Both the position numbers and the translations under genes were made by a program. The notes under the pieces are model-generated. The model was not told where the DNA came from and ran no database searches. It saw nothing but the letters and a program-made list of their open reading frames with translations. A stretch of DNA of 52,222 nt, taken from assembly GCA_902774395.1 (NCBI GenBank), contig CACYIK010000013.1, positions 1 through 52,222 on the forward strand, written 5' to 3'. This DNA comes from an uncultured Bacteroidota bacterium. Its GTDB lineage: Bacteria; Bacteroidota; Bacteroidia; Bacteroidales; P3. Position 1 is the first letter of the stretch; every line of letters starts with the position of its first letter. Below are positions 31,809 to 39,950 of this stretch, piece after piece.

Positions 31809-32932
31809 CGTTGTTCAAGGGTTTTCATCATGCTGTCCCAGAGTAGGTTGGAGGTATGTTCCCAGCTGAATTTCTGCCGTTGCAAGCGCCCTTTTTCGAT
31901 AAGGCTATAGCGCAGTTTGGTATCTTGCAACCTGCTGATAGCATGTGCTATATCGTCTGGATTGGTAGGGTCTATATACAACACGGCATCGCCGCCCACT
32001 TCGGGCATGGAGGTAGTCCGCGAGGATACGACGGCAGTCTCGGCATACATGGCTTCCAGAATGGGGATGCCAAAGCCCTCAAAGTATGATGGATAGACCA
32101 ACATCTCCGAGGCCGAGAGCAGCGCTGCAAGGTCGCCGGGCTCCACATGGCCGAGCATGATGACATCTGATTGGTGCTTCATGTTGTCGTAAGCTTCGGC
32201 CAACTCGTCCTGCCACCAAATGCGGTGTCCCACCACCACCAACTTAAGACCGCTTTGGTCGTCACGCTTCACCTTGTCGAAGGCCAGCAGCAGATTAGCT
32301 AGGTTCTTCCTTTTGATGATGGTGCTGATGAAGATGATAAAGGGACTTCTCTCCGTGAAACGGGCACGGATGGCCTCTTTTTCGTCTTCGCTGTGTGGCC
32401 GATAGTTGCTGTGGGCACCGTCGTATACCACATCGATCTTCGACGGGTCGATATGATAGGTCTCGGCAATGTCCTTTTTTGAGAATTCCGATACCGTGGC
32501 CAGCCGTGTGGCGTTGTGGGCAAAGCGCGGGAAGTAGCGTTTCAGGTAGCGCTGGTGTATTGATTTCAGGTAGTCGTCGGTATGTTCGAAATTGATGTCG
32601 TGTATCACGTTGAGTGTCGGCACACCGGGATGCAGCGGCATCATGCCGTCGGGTGAGAGATAAAGGTCTATTTTGTGTCGCTTCAACGCATGTACTGTAC
32701 TCCATTCGAAGTAGATGTACCACAGCACGGGGTGCCGCGACTGGGGATGTAGCACCACCGGCGTCACATTGTCTGCAAAGAGGAACTCCTTGTCGGGTGT
32801 CCGGTCGAAAAAGAAAAAGAACTGGTGCTCGGGATGTGCCGTCACCAGATGGCGTGCGGTCTCGGCGGTGAACCAACCGATGCCGTCCATCTTGCCCTTC
32901 AGTAGCAGGCGTGTGTTGATGGCGATGCGCAT
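31805..32932 (-). CDS. Family 4 (GT-B) glycosyltransferase
   Basis: 375 residues. Retaining GT4 pattern: N-terminal MRIAINTRLLLKGKMDGIG, then NVIHDINFEH, ATVSEFSKKDIA and the C-terminal EX7E motif in YFEGFGIPILEAM (about residues 283-295). It would transfer a sugar from a nucleotide-sugar donor at the inner face of the membrane; donor and acceptor cannot be read. It overlaps the purN stop by one base and the OmpA-domain gene by 4 nt, so it is the middle gene of a coupled three-gene operon. No other sugar-pathway gene is adjacent. Confidence 0.88.
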   Translation of the reverse strand: MRIAINTRLLLKGKMDGIGWFTAETARHLVTAHPEHQFFFFFDRTPDKEFLFADNVTPVVLHPQSRHPVLWYIYFEWSTVHALKRHKIDLYLSPDGMMPLHPGVPTLNVIHDINFEHTDDYLKSIHQRYLKRYFPRFAHNATRLATVSEFSKKDIAETYHIDPSKIDVVYDGAHSNYRPHSEDEKEAIRARFTERSPFIIFISTIIKRKNLANLLLAFDKVKRDDQSGLKLVVVGHRIWWQDELAEAYDNMKHQSDVIMLGHVEPGDLAALLSASEMLVYPSYFEGFGIPILEAMYAETAVVSSRTTSMPEVGGDAVLYIDPTNPDDIAHAISRLQDTKLRYSLIEKGRLQRQKFSWEHTSNLLWDSMMKTLEQR

Positions 32933-33504
32933 TATTGTCGAGCCTTGATGGTTTCGTCTATCACGCGCGGGAAGTGCTCTTTTTCAAGCAGGTGTATTTT
33001 TGCCGCCAGCGTGTCGGGGGTGTCTTCGGGGGTGATTTGGCAGCGGGCCTGGAAGAGGGTGGTGCCGCGGTCGTAGTGGTTGTCGACGATATGGATGGTG
33101 ATGCCGCTCTCCTTCTCGTGGTTGGCGATGACGGCCTCGTGCACATGGTGGCCGTACATGCCTTTGCCGCCGTAGGCAGGCAGCAGGGCGGGGTGGATGT
33201 TGATGATGCGGTTGGGGTAGGCAGCCAGCATATTCTCCGGCACCAGCCACAGGAAGCCGGCAAGAATCACCCAGTCGGCCTTCTTCTCTCTCAGGTAGTC
33301 GAGCACCGCGGTGCTCTCGTAGAAGTCGCGGCGGCCGAAATAGTGGGCCTCGACGCCCAGGTTCTTCGCGCGTTGCGCAATATAGGCGTCCTTCACGTTG
33401 TAGATGATGCAGGCCACCTCGACATCGGTGCGGCCGACGAAATATTCAGTAATCTGTTGCGCGTTGGTCCCGTTTCCGGATCCCAGTATGGCTAGTCTGG
33501 TCAT
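32932..33504 (-). CDS. purN: Phosphoribosylglycinamide formyltransferase
   Basis: 190 residues. Transfers formyl from 10-formyl-THF to GAR in purine synthesis. Signatures: the N-terminal LAILGSGNGTNAQQI, the catalytic NIHPALLPAYGGKGMYG (about residues 98-114) with Asn and His in place, and the catalytic Asp region HIVDNHYDRG. Length is normal for the folate-dependent enzyme. First gene of the minus-strand operon; a -7 box lies upstream. Confidence 0.95.
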   Translation of the reverse strand: MTRLAILGSGNGTNAQQITEYFVGRTDVEVACIIYNVKDAYIAQRAKNLGVEAHYFGRRDFYESTAVLDYLREKKADWVILAGFLWLVPENMLAAYPNRIINIHPALLPAYGGKGMYGHHVHEAVIANHEKESGITIHIVDNHYDRGTTLFQARCQITPEDTPDTLAAKIHLLEKEHFPRVIDETIKARQ

Positions 33505-33531
33505 ATATAATATGTATAGTATTTAAAAATG

Positions 33532-33539
33532 CAAAGATA
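33532..33539 (-). promoter_or_regulatory. -7 element for the purN operon
   Basis: TATCTTTG on the minus strand (33539-33532), an exact TAnnTTTG match, lies about 28 nt before the purN ATG. No -33 TTTG is obvious. The identical element precedes wza (51637-51630). Confidence 0.65.
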
Positions 33540-33679
33540 AGAATAAAAAATGAGATGTCGAAGAAATATGTGAAAAATAGTAAAAAATATCCGAAAAATA
33601 GGATTTAAAACTCACAATATCAATATTATATCTATATAATTTGCATCTAATTGACACGAAATCAGTACCATGTCCCTAT

Positions 33680-33725
33680 CAACTCCGACTCAACTCCGAC
33701 CCAAGTCCGACTTTAGTCGGAGTTG
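33680..33725. repeat. 11-bp tandem array ending in an inverted copy
   Basis: Three direct units, CAACTCCGACT, CAACTCCGACC and CAAGTCCGACT, are followed by AGTCGGAGTTG (33715-33725), the exact reverse complement of unit 1. It lies in the 511-nt purN-acpP gap, which holds no gene I can support. Confidence 0.8.
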
Positions 33726-33727
33726 AT

Positions 33728-33771
33728 ACGGTGATGGTACGGTGATGGTACGGTGATGGTAGGGTGATGAC
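33728..33771. repeat. 11-bp tandem array (ACGGTGATGGT)
   Basis: Three exact copies of ACGGTGATGGT and a fourth diverged one (AGGGTGATGAC), directly after the preceding 11-bp array but with an unrelated unit. The shared 11-bp period with different sequence suggests a common generating process. Around it the gap is A/T-rich and empty. Confidence 0.85.
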
Positions 33772-33952
33772 ATGAAGTTAGAGAGAAGTGGATGGGAAGG
33801 GGTCGATTTTTGCAAATTTTTATTAATTTTTGCCAAAATATCATTCCCAAGGGCTATCAAAAAGTCGAAAAAAAAGCATTTTTTTTTGAGATTAGAGTAT
33901 TAGGAGTCAGTTTTTTATATTTTTTGACAGTGGTGAGAAATGTTAAAAAATG

Positions 33953-33982
33953 TTTACGTATGGAAAAAATTTCGTTTCTTTG
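33953..33982 (+). promoter_or_regulatory. Candidate promoter for the acpP-fabF operon
   Basis: TTTA (33953-33956) and TTTCTTTG followed by CACCC (33975-33982) are spaced 18 nt apart. The -7 box deviates at the second position (TT for TA), but the CACCC context matches the tRNA and OmpA promoters. The start would lie about 25 nt before acpP. Confidence 0.45.
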
Positions 33983-34015
33983 CACCCAGTTTTATCAATT
34001 AAAATTAAAAGTAAA

Positions 34016-34252
34016 ATGTCAGAAATTGCAACTAGAGTAACAAGCATCATCACCGACAAACTTGGTGTTGAAGAAAGTCAGGTCACCCCCGAAGCCAGCT
34101 TCACCAATGATCTTGGTGCAGATTCTTTGGACACCGTCGAGCTGATTATGGAGCTCGAGAAGGAATTTGACCTTTCCATTCCTGATGAGGAAGCTGAGAA
34201 GATTGTCACCGTTGGCGACGCTATCGCTTTCATCGAAAACGCAAAGAAGTAA
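34016..34252 (+). CDS. acpP: Acyl carrier protein
   Basis: 78 residues, acidic and helical. The phosphopantetheine site is Ser37 in [17 protein letters not shown]. It carries growing acyl chains for fatty-acid and lipid A synthesis. The next gene, fabF, is 30 nt downstream, the usual acpP-fabF-rnc order. ATG at 34016 gives the standard N-terminus MSEIATRV. Confidence 0.97.
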   Translation: MSEIATRVTSIITDKLGVEESQVTPEASFTNDLGADSLDTVELIMELEKEFDLSIPDEEAEKIVTVGDAIAFIENAKK

Positions 34253-34282
34253 AACGAACATTAGTTCCGCTCTTTCCGCTTT

Positions 34283-35530
34283 ATGGAGTTGAAAAGAGTA
34301 GTTGTTACAGGTCTCGGCGCGCTCACCCCAATTGGCAACAATGTGCCTGCATTGTGGGATGCATTGGTCAAGGGAGTGAGCGGAGCCGGGCCAATAACAC
34401 GTTTTGACGCCTCGAAATTCAGATGCCGTATTGCATCCGAATTGAAAGGCTTTAATGCTTTAGACTTCTTTGACAAGAAAGAGATGCGCCTCCTCGACGG
34501 CTATTCCATGTATGGTTTAGTGACCGTTGACGAGGCGATGCGTGATGCCGGTTTCGCAGACAGTATCGATGTCAACCGAGACCGGTTTGGCGTTATTTGG
34601 GGTTCGGGCATGGGAGGCGTGCAGAGTCTCCAGGACGAACTTATGGCGTATGCCCTCACCGACGGCACGCCGCGTTTCAGCCCCTACTGGGTGCCCAAGG
34701 TCATCACCGACATCTGCGCCGGTCAGATAGCCATCCGCTATGGCTTGCGTGGCCCCAACTACAGCACTGTGGCGGCCTGCGCCACGTCGGCTATCGCCAT
34801 CAGCGACGCCTTCAACCTGATTCGTCTGGGCAAGGTGGACGCCATGGTGGCCGGTGGTTCAGAATGTGCCATCATCCAGGCCGGTATCGGCGGTTTCGGC
34901 AATATGCGTGCCCTTTCGACACGCAACGACGACCCGCAGACGGCTTCGCGCCCCTTCGACAAGGATCGCGACGGCTTCGTGTTGGGCGAAGGTTCTGCCG
35001 CTCTCATCCTTGAGGAGTTGGAACATGCCAAAGCCCGTGGAGCCCATATCTATGCCGAAGTTACCGGCACGGGTCTCTCGGCCGATGCCTATCATATCAC
35101 GGCTTCCCATCCCGAGGGTTTGGGAACCATCAGCGTGATGCGGCAGGCGGTCGAGGAGTCAGGTATGGCTCTTTCCGATGTGGACCACATCAACACCCAT
35201 GGCACTTCCACGCCGATAGGCGATATCTCGGAGCCCAAGGCTATCGTCGGTCTTTTTGGCGACCATGCTTACAAGATGGCTATCAACTCGACCAAGTCGA
35301 TGACGGGACATCTGCTGGGCGCCGCCGGCGCTGTTGAGGCTATCGCCACCATCCTTACAATCAAAAACGGCATTGTCCCTCCGACAATCAACCACTTCAC
35401 CGACGACCCGCAGATTCCTGCGCTCGACTTCACGTTCAACAAAGCGCAGCGGCGTGAGGTGAACTTTGCCCTCAGCAATGCTTTCGGTTTCGGCGGACAC
35501 AATGTATGTCTGGCCTTCAGAAAGTACTAG
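34283..35530 (+). CDS. fabF: Beta-ketoacyl-ACP synthase II
   Basis: 415 residues. A condensing enzyme elongating acyl-ACP with malonyl-ACP. The nucleophile is Cys166 in VAACATSAIAISDAF; the two His are in HINTHGTSTPIGD and KSMTGHLLGAAGAVEA; the C-terminal NAFGFGGHN is intact. It begins VVVTGLGALTPIGN, as expected. The end overlaps or abuts rnc. Confidence 0.97.
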   Translation: MELKRVVVTGLGALTPIGNNVPALWDALVKGVSGAGPITRFDASKFRCRIASELKGFNALDFFDKKEMRLLDGYSMYGLVTVDEAMRDAGFADSIDVNRDRFGVIWGSGMGGVQSLQDELMAYALTDGTPRFSPYWVPKVITDICAGQIAIRYGLRGPNYSTVAACATSAIAISDAFNLIRLGKVDAMVAGGSECAIIQAGIGGFGNMRALSTRNDDPQTASRPFDKDRDGFVLGEGSAALILEELEHAKARGAHIYAEVTGTGLSADAYHITASHPEGLGTISVMRQAVEESGMALSDVDHINTHGTSTPIGDISEPKAIVGLFGDHAYKMAINSTKSMTGHLLGAAGAVEAIATILTIKNGIVPPTINHFTDDPQIPALDFTFNKAQRREVNFALSNAFGFGGHNVCLAFRKY

Positions 35531-35532
35531 CG

Positions 35533-36270
35533 ATGCTGTTTTTCCGGAAAAACAAGGAGAGCAAAGAATTCAATAGTTTCTTTACGAATATCTTGGGTTA
35601 TACTCCGCGCCATACGGAGTTGTACCATGTTGCCTTCACTCACCGCTCTTCGTCGGCTTCGCAGAACGGCCATCGCATCAACAACGAGCGCCTCGAATAT
35701 TTGGGCGACGCTGTGCTGAGCACCGTGGTGGCGGATTTCCTCTATCGCAAGTATCCCTATCAGGGCGAGGGCTTCCTTACCGAGCTCCGCTCGAAGATAG
35801 TGAGTCGTGCCAGCCTGAACAAGTTGGCACAGAAGATAGGACTGCTGGAACTGATAGACTATCAGCGCGATTCGGGCGGCGGATTCAAGTCCATCGGGGG
35901 CAATGCATTCGAAGCCCTGATAGGCGCCATGTATATCGAGAAGGGATATATGTTCACCCGAAAGGTGTTGGTGGATAAAGTGTTGTGTACCTATCTCGAT
36001 GTCGATGCCATGGCTACCACCGACTGGAACTTCAAGAGCAAGCTTATCGACTGGGGCCAGAAACACCACAAGAAGGTGACCTTCGAGGTGGTGCAAACCA
36101 TTGCGCAGACCCATGCCTCGCGCAAGCAGTATGAGAGTCTCGTCAGCATTGACGGACAGCCTCAGAAGTCGGCTGTGGAGTTCTCCATCAAGGCGGCCGA
36201 GCAGCTGGCTGCCGAGAAGACCTACAAAGACCTTGTGGAACAGGGCCTGATTGTCCAGGCTCCGGCATAG
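35533..36270 (+). CDS. rnc: Ribonuclease III
   Basis: 245 residues from ATG 35533, which lies just after the fabF stop; ATG 35506 would add nine residues overlapping fabF and cannot be excluded. The catalytic motif NNERLEYLGDAVLS and the second acidic motif GGNAFEALIGAMYIEKG are present, followed by a C-terminal dsRNA-binding domain (from about residue 165). At the position of E. coli Asp114 there is Asn (GNAFEAL); the essential Glu117 equivalent is kept. It cleaves dsRNA in rRNA and mRNA processing. Confidence 0.92.
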   Translation: MLFFRKNKESKEFNSFFTNILGYTPRHTELYHVAFTHRSSSASQNGHRINNERLEYLGDAVLSTVVADFLYRKYPYQGEGFLTELRSKIVSRASLNKLAQKIGLLELIDYQRDSGGGFKSIGGNAFEALIGAMYIEKGYMFTRKVLVDKVLCTYLDVDAMATTDWNFKSKLIDWGQKHHKKVTFEVVQTIAQTHASRKQYESLVSIDGQPQKSAVEFSIKAAEQLAAEKTYKDLVEQGLIVQAPA

Positions 36271-36279
36271 TTTTCCCGT

Positions 36280-37023
36280 GTGAAAGTTGTCCTTATATCA
36301 ATGGTTCTGCTGCTGTCGGCTCTTCCGGCAGGGGCGCAGTTTGCCGTTGTACCCTTGGATGCCCGCAGTGCCGCCATGGGCGGATGCCGGATGGAGGAGG
36401 AAGCACGGCATGTGGCTGTGAGCTACCGCAGTACCTTCTCCACCGAGGGACTCTCCTTCCGCATGATTGAGGGCGGGTGGGGCCTGTGGGACAAAGGGTT
36501 TGTGGAAGGTGCTTACCTCTTCTTCGGTGATCTGGATTACAACGAGCAGCAGGCCTTGCTGGGCTTCCGTCAACGTGTCGAGGAGTGGGCAACGGTGGGC
36601 GTGCGTGCCCGCTATTGCCGTCAGACGACAGGTGACGGCTATTATGAGCCGCAGCAATGGGTGGGGCTCTCCGCCTGGACACGTGTGGAACTGGGTCGGT
36701 CGGTGACTCTGACGGCAGAGGGCGGCACACGTCCATGGGAAGAAGAACGGCCGTGGATGGCGCGTCTGTCTGTCGCCTGGCACCCCGTGAGTTCGTTGCT
36801 GGGGGTCGCCGCCGTGGAGAGTGAAGAACGGATGCGCTTCCGCTTGGGAGCCGAATACCGCTATGAAAAATATCTGCTTTTTCGTGTCGGCATGGTCACG
36901 GCACCGCTGACGCTCACCTTCGGGTTGGGATTCATGCATGAAATATACCGTATCGATTTGGCGGTAGAGCATCACAACATCTTGGGCCTCACTCCGCAAA
37001 TATCACTTGGACTATGGTTTTGA
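36280..37023 (+). CDS. PorV/PorQ-like outer-membrane beta-barrel protein
   Basis: 247 residues. GTG start 9 nt after rnc; signal peptide VVLISMVLLLSALPAGAQF. The mature start FAVVPLDARSAAMGGCRM resembles the PorV/PorQ/UPF0164 group of FadL-like barrels, where DARSAAMGG is typical. Alternating strands fill the rest, and it ends in an aromatic residue (LGLWF), as barrels do. It is shorter than canonical PorQ, so a direct T9SS role is only a possibility. It overlaps the next gene by 10 nt, tying the two together. An internal ATG at 36301 is an alternative start. Confidence 0.65.
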   Translation: MKVVLISMVLLLSALPAGAQFAVVPLDARSAAMGGCRMEEEARHVAVSYRSTFSTEGLSFRMIEGGWGLWDKGFVEGAYLFFGDLDYNEQQALLGFRQRVEEWATVGVRARYCRQTTGDGYYEPQQWVGLSAWTRVELGRSVTLTAEGGTRPWEEERPWMARLSVAWHPVSSLLGVAAVESEERMRFRLGAEYRYEKYLLFRVGMVTAPLTLTFGLGFMHEIYRIDLAVEHHNILGLTPQISLGLWF

Positions 37024-38894
37024 CGAGACGGCTCATAGTGATGGTGTTGCTGTTGCTGGCGTTGCTGCCGGTGGCTGTGGCACAGGTGGAGGTGGATATG
37101 GAGCAGTGGGTGGAGGAGACTGGCAGCGACGAGTCCGCTGCCGACCTCAGTGACCAGCTGCTGCAGCTGGCCGACAATCCAGTAAACCTAAACGACACGG
37201 TGGCGATTGCCGACTTGCCGTTCCTCTCACCGTTCCAGATTCGGGCGTTGAAGACGTATATCACCCTGTATGGACAGCTGCTGAGTATCAAGGAACTGAC
37301 GGTGGTGCCGGGATTCGACAGCGCCATGGTGGCGCTCCTTGCGCCGTTGGTGACGGTGGAACCGTACGAGCCTGCCGGACGGCTGACGCTGAAGGAGTTG
37401 CTCTCGCGGGGACGCCATACTGTGGTGGCAGGTGTGGGCGGCACCGTGGAGCAGGCGCAAGGTTATGCCAATGGACACTACGAGGGCGACAACCTTCGGG
37501 CCCTGCTGTGCTACAGCTACCAGCTTGACGACCGCGTCAGCGTGCGTCTCAGTGCCGACAAAGACCCCATGGAGGCGTGGGGGAAGGGTAATTTCTACGG
37601 CTATCATGTGATGTTGAAACACATGGGACGGTTGGAGACGTTGATAGTAGGTCGGTACAATCTGCAGTTCGGTCAGGGTGTAACGTTGTGGACGGGCTTC
37701 CATCCGTTCAGTCTGCTGGGAACTTCGCCGGTGCGCTACGGGCAAGGGGTGCGTGCCGCCAGCGCGTTCTATGAGACAGGCTGGCAGGAGGGCGTGGCCG
37801 CCACGTTGTCGCTGGGTCGGGGCTACAGCCTGTCGGCATTCGGGTCGCGTCATGACGGCGAGTGGTTCGGTGGTGGACATCTCACCTGGAGCAAGGGCAA
37901 CCTGATGCTTGGCATCACGGCTACCGCCACGATGCTGGACGACAGCGTGCTGCTGCGTGACTACGCCTACAACCAAGACTATTTTCGTGGAGACCGGCAA
38001 GCAGCGTTGGGTGTCGACTTCCTCTGGCAGCGTGACCGCCTGCTGTTCTACGGCGAGGCCTCGCTGGACCAGGGTGGCGCGCCTGCGGCGCTGGGCGGAA
38101 TACGTCTCTCGGTGGGAGGAGACAACAGCCTCGGAGTCGGCATCCGCCATTACGACCCGCAGTATCACAACCGTCATGCTGGCTCCTATGCTATAGGGGA
38201 AACGCGCAACGAGCAGGGTGTCACCCTCGACGCCCGCTTGCGGCTGCCGCTGGCAGTGACAGCCTTGCTGAGTGTTGACGTGCACCGCTTCCCATCGCTG
38301 CGCTATGGCAGTTACGCCCCCTCCTCGGGTACATGGCTGAGGACACAGCTGTCGCGCGAATTTGGCCGTCACGTGACGGCATCGCTGCGCTATTCTTGGC
38401 GACAGAAATACCGCAATATACCCAACCTTGACAGCACACTCTATCTGGGAGAGTCGACGTGCCGGCGTCAGCTGCAGGGGCAGGCGCGGCTGGCATTGGG
38501 AGGCTGGCAGCTCACCACGCGGGTTGTGCTGTCGCAGTTCGACGCCGAACAGTCGGAAGGCGAGTGGGGATGGCTGGTGGCACAGGAAGCCCGCTACGCA
38601 GTCAAGGATATGCAGGTGGCCCTGCAGGCGGCATGGTTCGACGTCGATGGCTATAATGCCCGCATATACCTCAGTGAGAGTAATCTGCAGTATGCCTACT
38701 CCATCCCGATGCTGATGAACCGTGGTCTGCGTGCCTCCGCGGTGGTACGGTGGGATGTGAGTCGTCGGCTCAATCTCAGCTTCAAGTATACGCTGACAGC
38801 CTACCAGGATGTGGCCGCTATTGGCAGTGGCGACGCCCAGACCGACGGAAACCACCGCCAGACATGGCACCTGCAGCTGCGGTGGAAGTTCTGA
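37014..38894 (+). CDS. Helix-hairpin-helix protein fused to an outer-membrane barrel
   Basis: 626 residues. Signal peptide (ending AVAQVEV), an acidic stretch, then a ComEA-like HhH region (about residues 53-120): NPVNLNDTVAIADLPFLSPF, then IRALKTYITLYGQLLSIKEL, then VVPGF. The remaining 500 residues look like an outer-membrane beta-barrel: many Gly/aromatic strands (GRYNLQFGQGVTLW, RYSWRQKY) ending HLQLRWKF with a terminal Phe. HhH modules usually bind DNA backbone, but here the module would face the periplasm. The family is widespread in Bacteroidota without assigned function. It overlaps the PorQ-like gene by 10 nt. Confidence 0.75.
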   Translation: MVLTRRLIVMVLLLLALLPVAVAQVEVDMEQWVEETGSDESAADLSDQLLQLADNPVNLNDTVAIADLPFLSPFQIRALKTYITLYGQLLSIKELTVVPGFDSAMVALLAPLVTVEPYEPAGRLTLKELLSRGRHTVVAGVGGTVEQAQGYANGHYEGDNLRALLCYSYQLDDRVSVRLSADKDPMEAWGKGNFYGYHVMLKHMGRLETLIVGRYNLQFGQGVTLWTGFHPFSLLGTSPVRYGQGVRAASAFYETGWQEGVAATLSLGRGYSLSAFGSRHDGEWFGGGHLTWSKGNLMLGITATATMLDDSVLLRDYAYNQDYFRGDRQAALGVDFLWQRDRLLFYGEASLDQGGAPAALGGIRLSVGGDNSLGVGIRHYDPQYHNRHAGSYAIGETRNEQGVTLDARLRLPLAVTALLSVDVHRFPSLRYGSYAPSSGTWLRTQLSREFGRHVTASLRYSWRQKYRNIPNLDSTLYLGESTCRRQLQGQARLALGGWQLTTRVVLSQFDAEQSEGEWGWLVAQEARYAVKDMQVALQAAWFDVDGYNARIYLSESNLQYAYSIPMLMNRGLRASAVVRWDVSRRLNLSFKYTLTAYQDVAAIGSGDAQTDGNHRQTWHLQLRWKF

Positions 38895-38953
38895 CAGCGA
38901 AAAATCTACTCTCACCGATGCAATAAAATGGGTGAGGTGACGTTAATAAGTGT

Positions 38954-39946
38954 ATGAAAGTATTGTTGCTGGGAGCGACAGGACTGCTCGGACACAATGT
39001 GCTGCGGCACTTGATGGACGAGGGTCACCGGGTGGTGGCGCTGGTGCGCCGCGCCGGAGGCATACAGTTGCCTGTTACTGACGCTTCTCAGCAAGTGCAG
39101 ACGGTAGAAGGGTCGTTGCTGGACTACGATACGCTATCGTGTGCCGCCGAGGGGTGCGACGCCATCATCAACTGCGCGGGTACTACCGACATGTCGCTTC
39201 GCAGGTACGAGGACTTTCTGCCCGTCAACCGTGACCTCTGCGCGATGTTGGTGAGAGTGATGGAAGAAAGGAATATCCGTGTGTTGGTGCATACCTCGAC
39301 AGTGAACACCATCGGATACGGGACGGCGGAACAGCCTGCCGACGAGTCGGCGCCGATGCGGCCGCCTTTCGCGGGTTCGTTCTATGCCGACAGCAAACGT
39401 GAGGGGGAGAAGATTGTCCTGGAGGCTGCGCAACGATGGCCCGAGTGGCATCTGGTGGTGATAAATCCGGGCTACATGCTCGGTCCATGGGATGTGAAGC
39501 CGTCGTCGGGGCAGATGCTTCTGGCGGCACGGGGCAGACGGCTGATGCTGGCTCCGAAAGGAGGCAAGGCTTTCGTTCATGTGGACGATGTGGCGCAGGC
39601 CGTTGTCGCGGCACTCGACCACGGACAGAACGGCCACCGCTATCTCGCCGTGAGCAGACAGGGAATGCTCTCCGTCAGGCAGCTGTATGAGCTGCAGGCC
39701 GAGGTGCTGGGGAAGAGACAGCGGGTGTGGACCGTGCCGAATGGACTGCTGCTGGCGGCAGGCAAGATAGGTGATGCACTGCGTGCATGTGGTGTGAGGA
39801 CGCAACTGTCCACGCGCAATGTGCGTCAGTTGACGGTGAGGGAATACTATGACAACCGTCATGCGCTGGAGGATTTGGGAATGCCGGAGACGCCCATAGC
39901 GCAGGCCATCGCCGACTTCAACGAATGGATAAACTCAAAAAGATAA
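38954..39946 (+). CDS. NAD-dependent epimerase/dehydratase family protein (extended SDR)
   Basis: 330 residues. The Rossmann motif GATGLLGHN (residues 7-15), the catalytic YADSK (Tyr144, Lys148), upstream Thr in LVHTSTVNTIGYG and INPGYMLGPWD are typical of extended SDR enzymes that act on nucleotide sugars, dihydroflavonol-like or steroid-like substrates. The substrate cannot be deduced. It is preceded by a 59-nt gap with a small CTCACC/GGTGAG hairpin, and is 4 nt from the next gene, so it belongs to the envelope operon. Confidence 0.85.
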   Translation: MKVLLLGATGLLGHNVLRHLMDEGHRVVALVRRAGGIQLPVTDASQQVQTVEGSLLDYDTLSCAAEGCDAIINCAGTTDMSLRRYEDFLPVNRDLCAMLVRVMEERNIRVLVHTSTVNTIGYGTAEQPADESAPMRPPFAGSFYADSKREGEKIVLEAAQRWPEWHLVVINPGYMLGPWDVKPSSGQMLLAARGRRLMLAPKGGKAFVHVDDVAQAVVAALDHGQNGHRYLAVSRQGMLSVRQLYELQAEVLGKRQRVWTVPNGLLLAAGKIGDALRACGVRTQLSTRNVRQLTVREYYDNRHALEDLGMPETPIAQAIADFNEWINSKR

Positions 39947-39950
39947 AGAT

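Noticed and set aside
33792..34040. 82-codon open frame before acpP
   Set aside because: Low-complexity Phe/Lys translation in an A/T-rich gap, overlapping the acpP start and the candidate promoter; no family resemblance.
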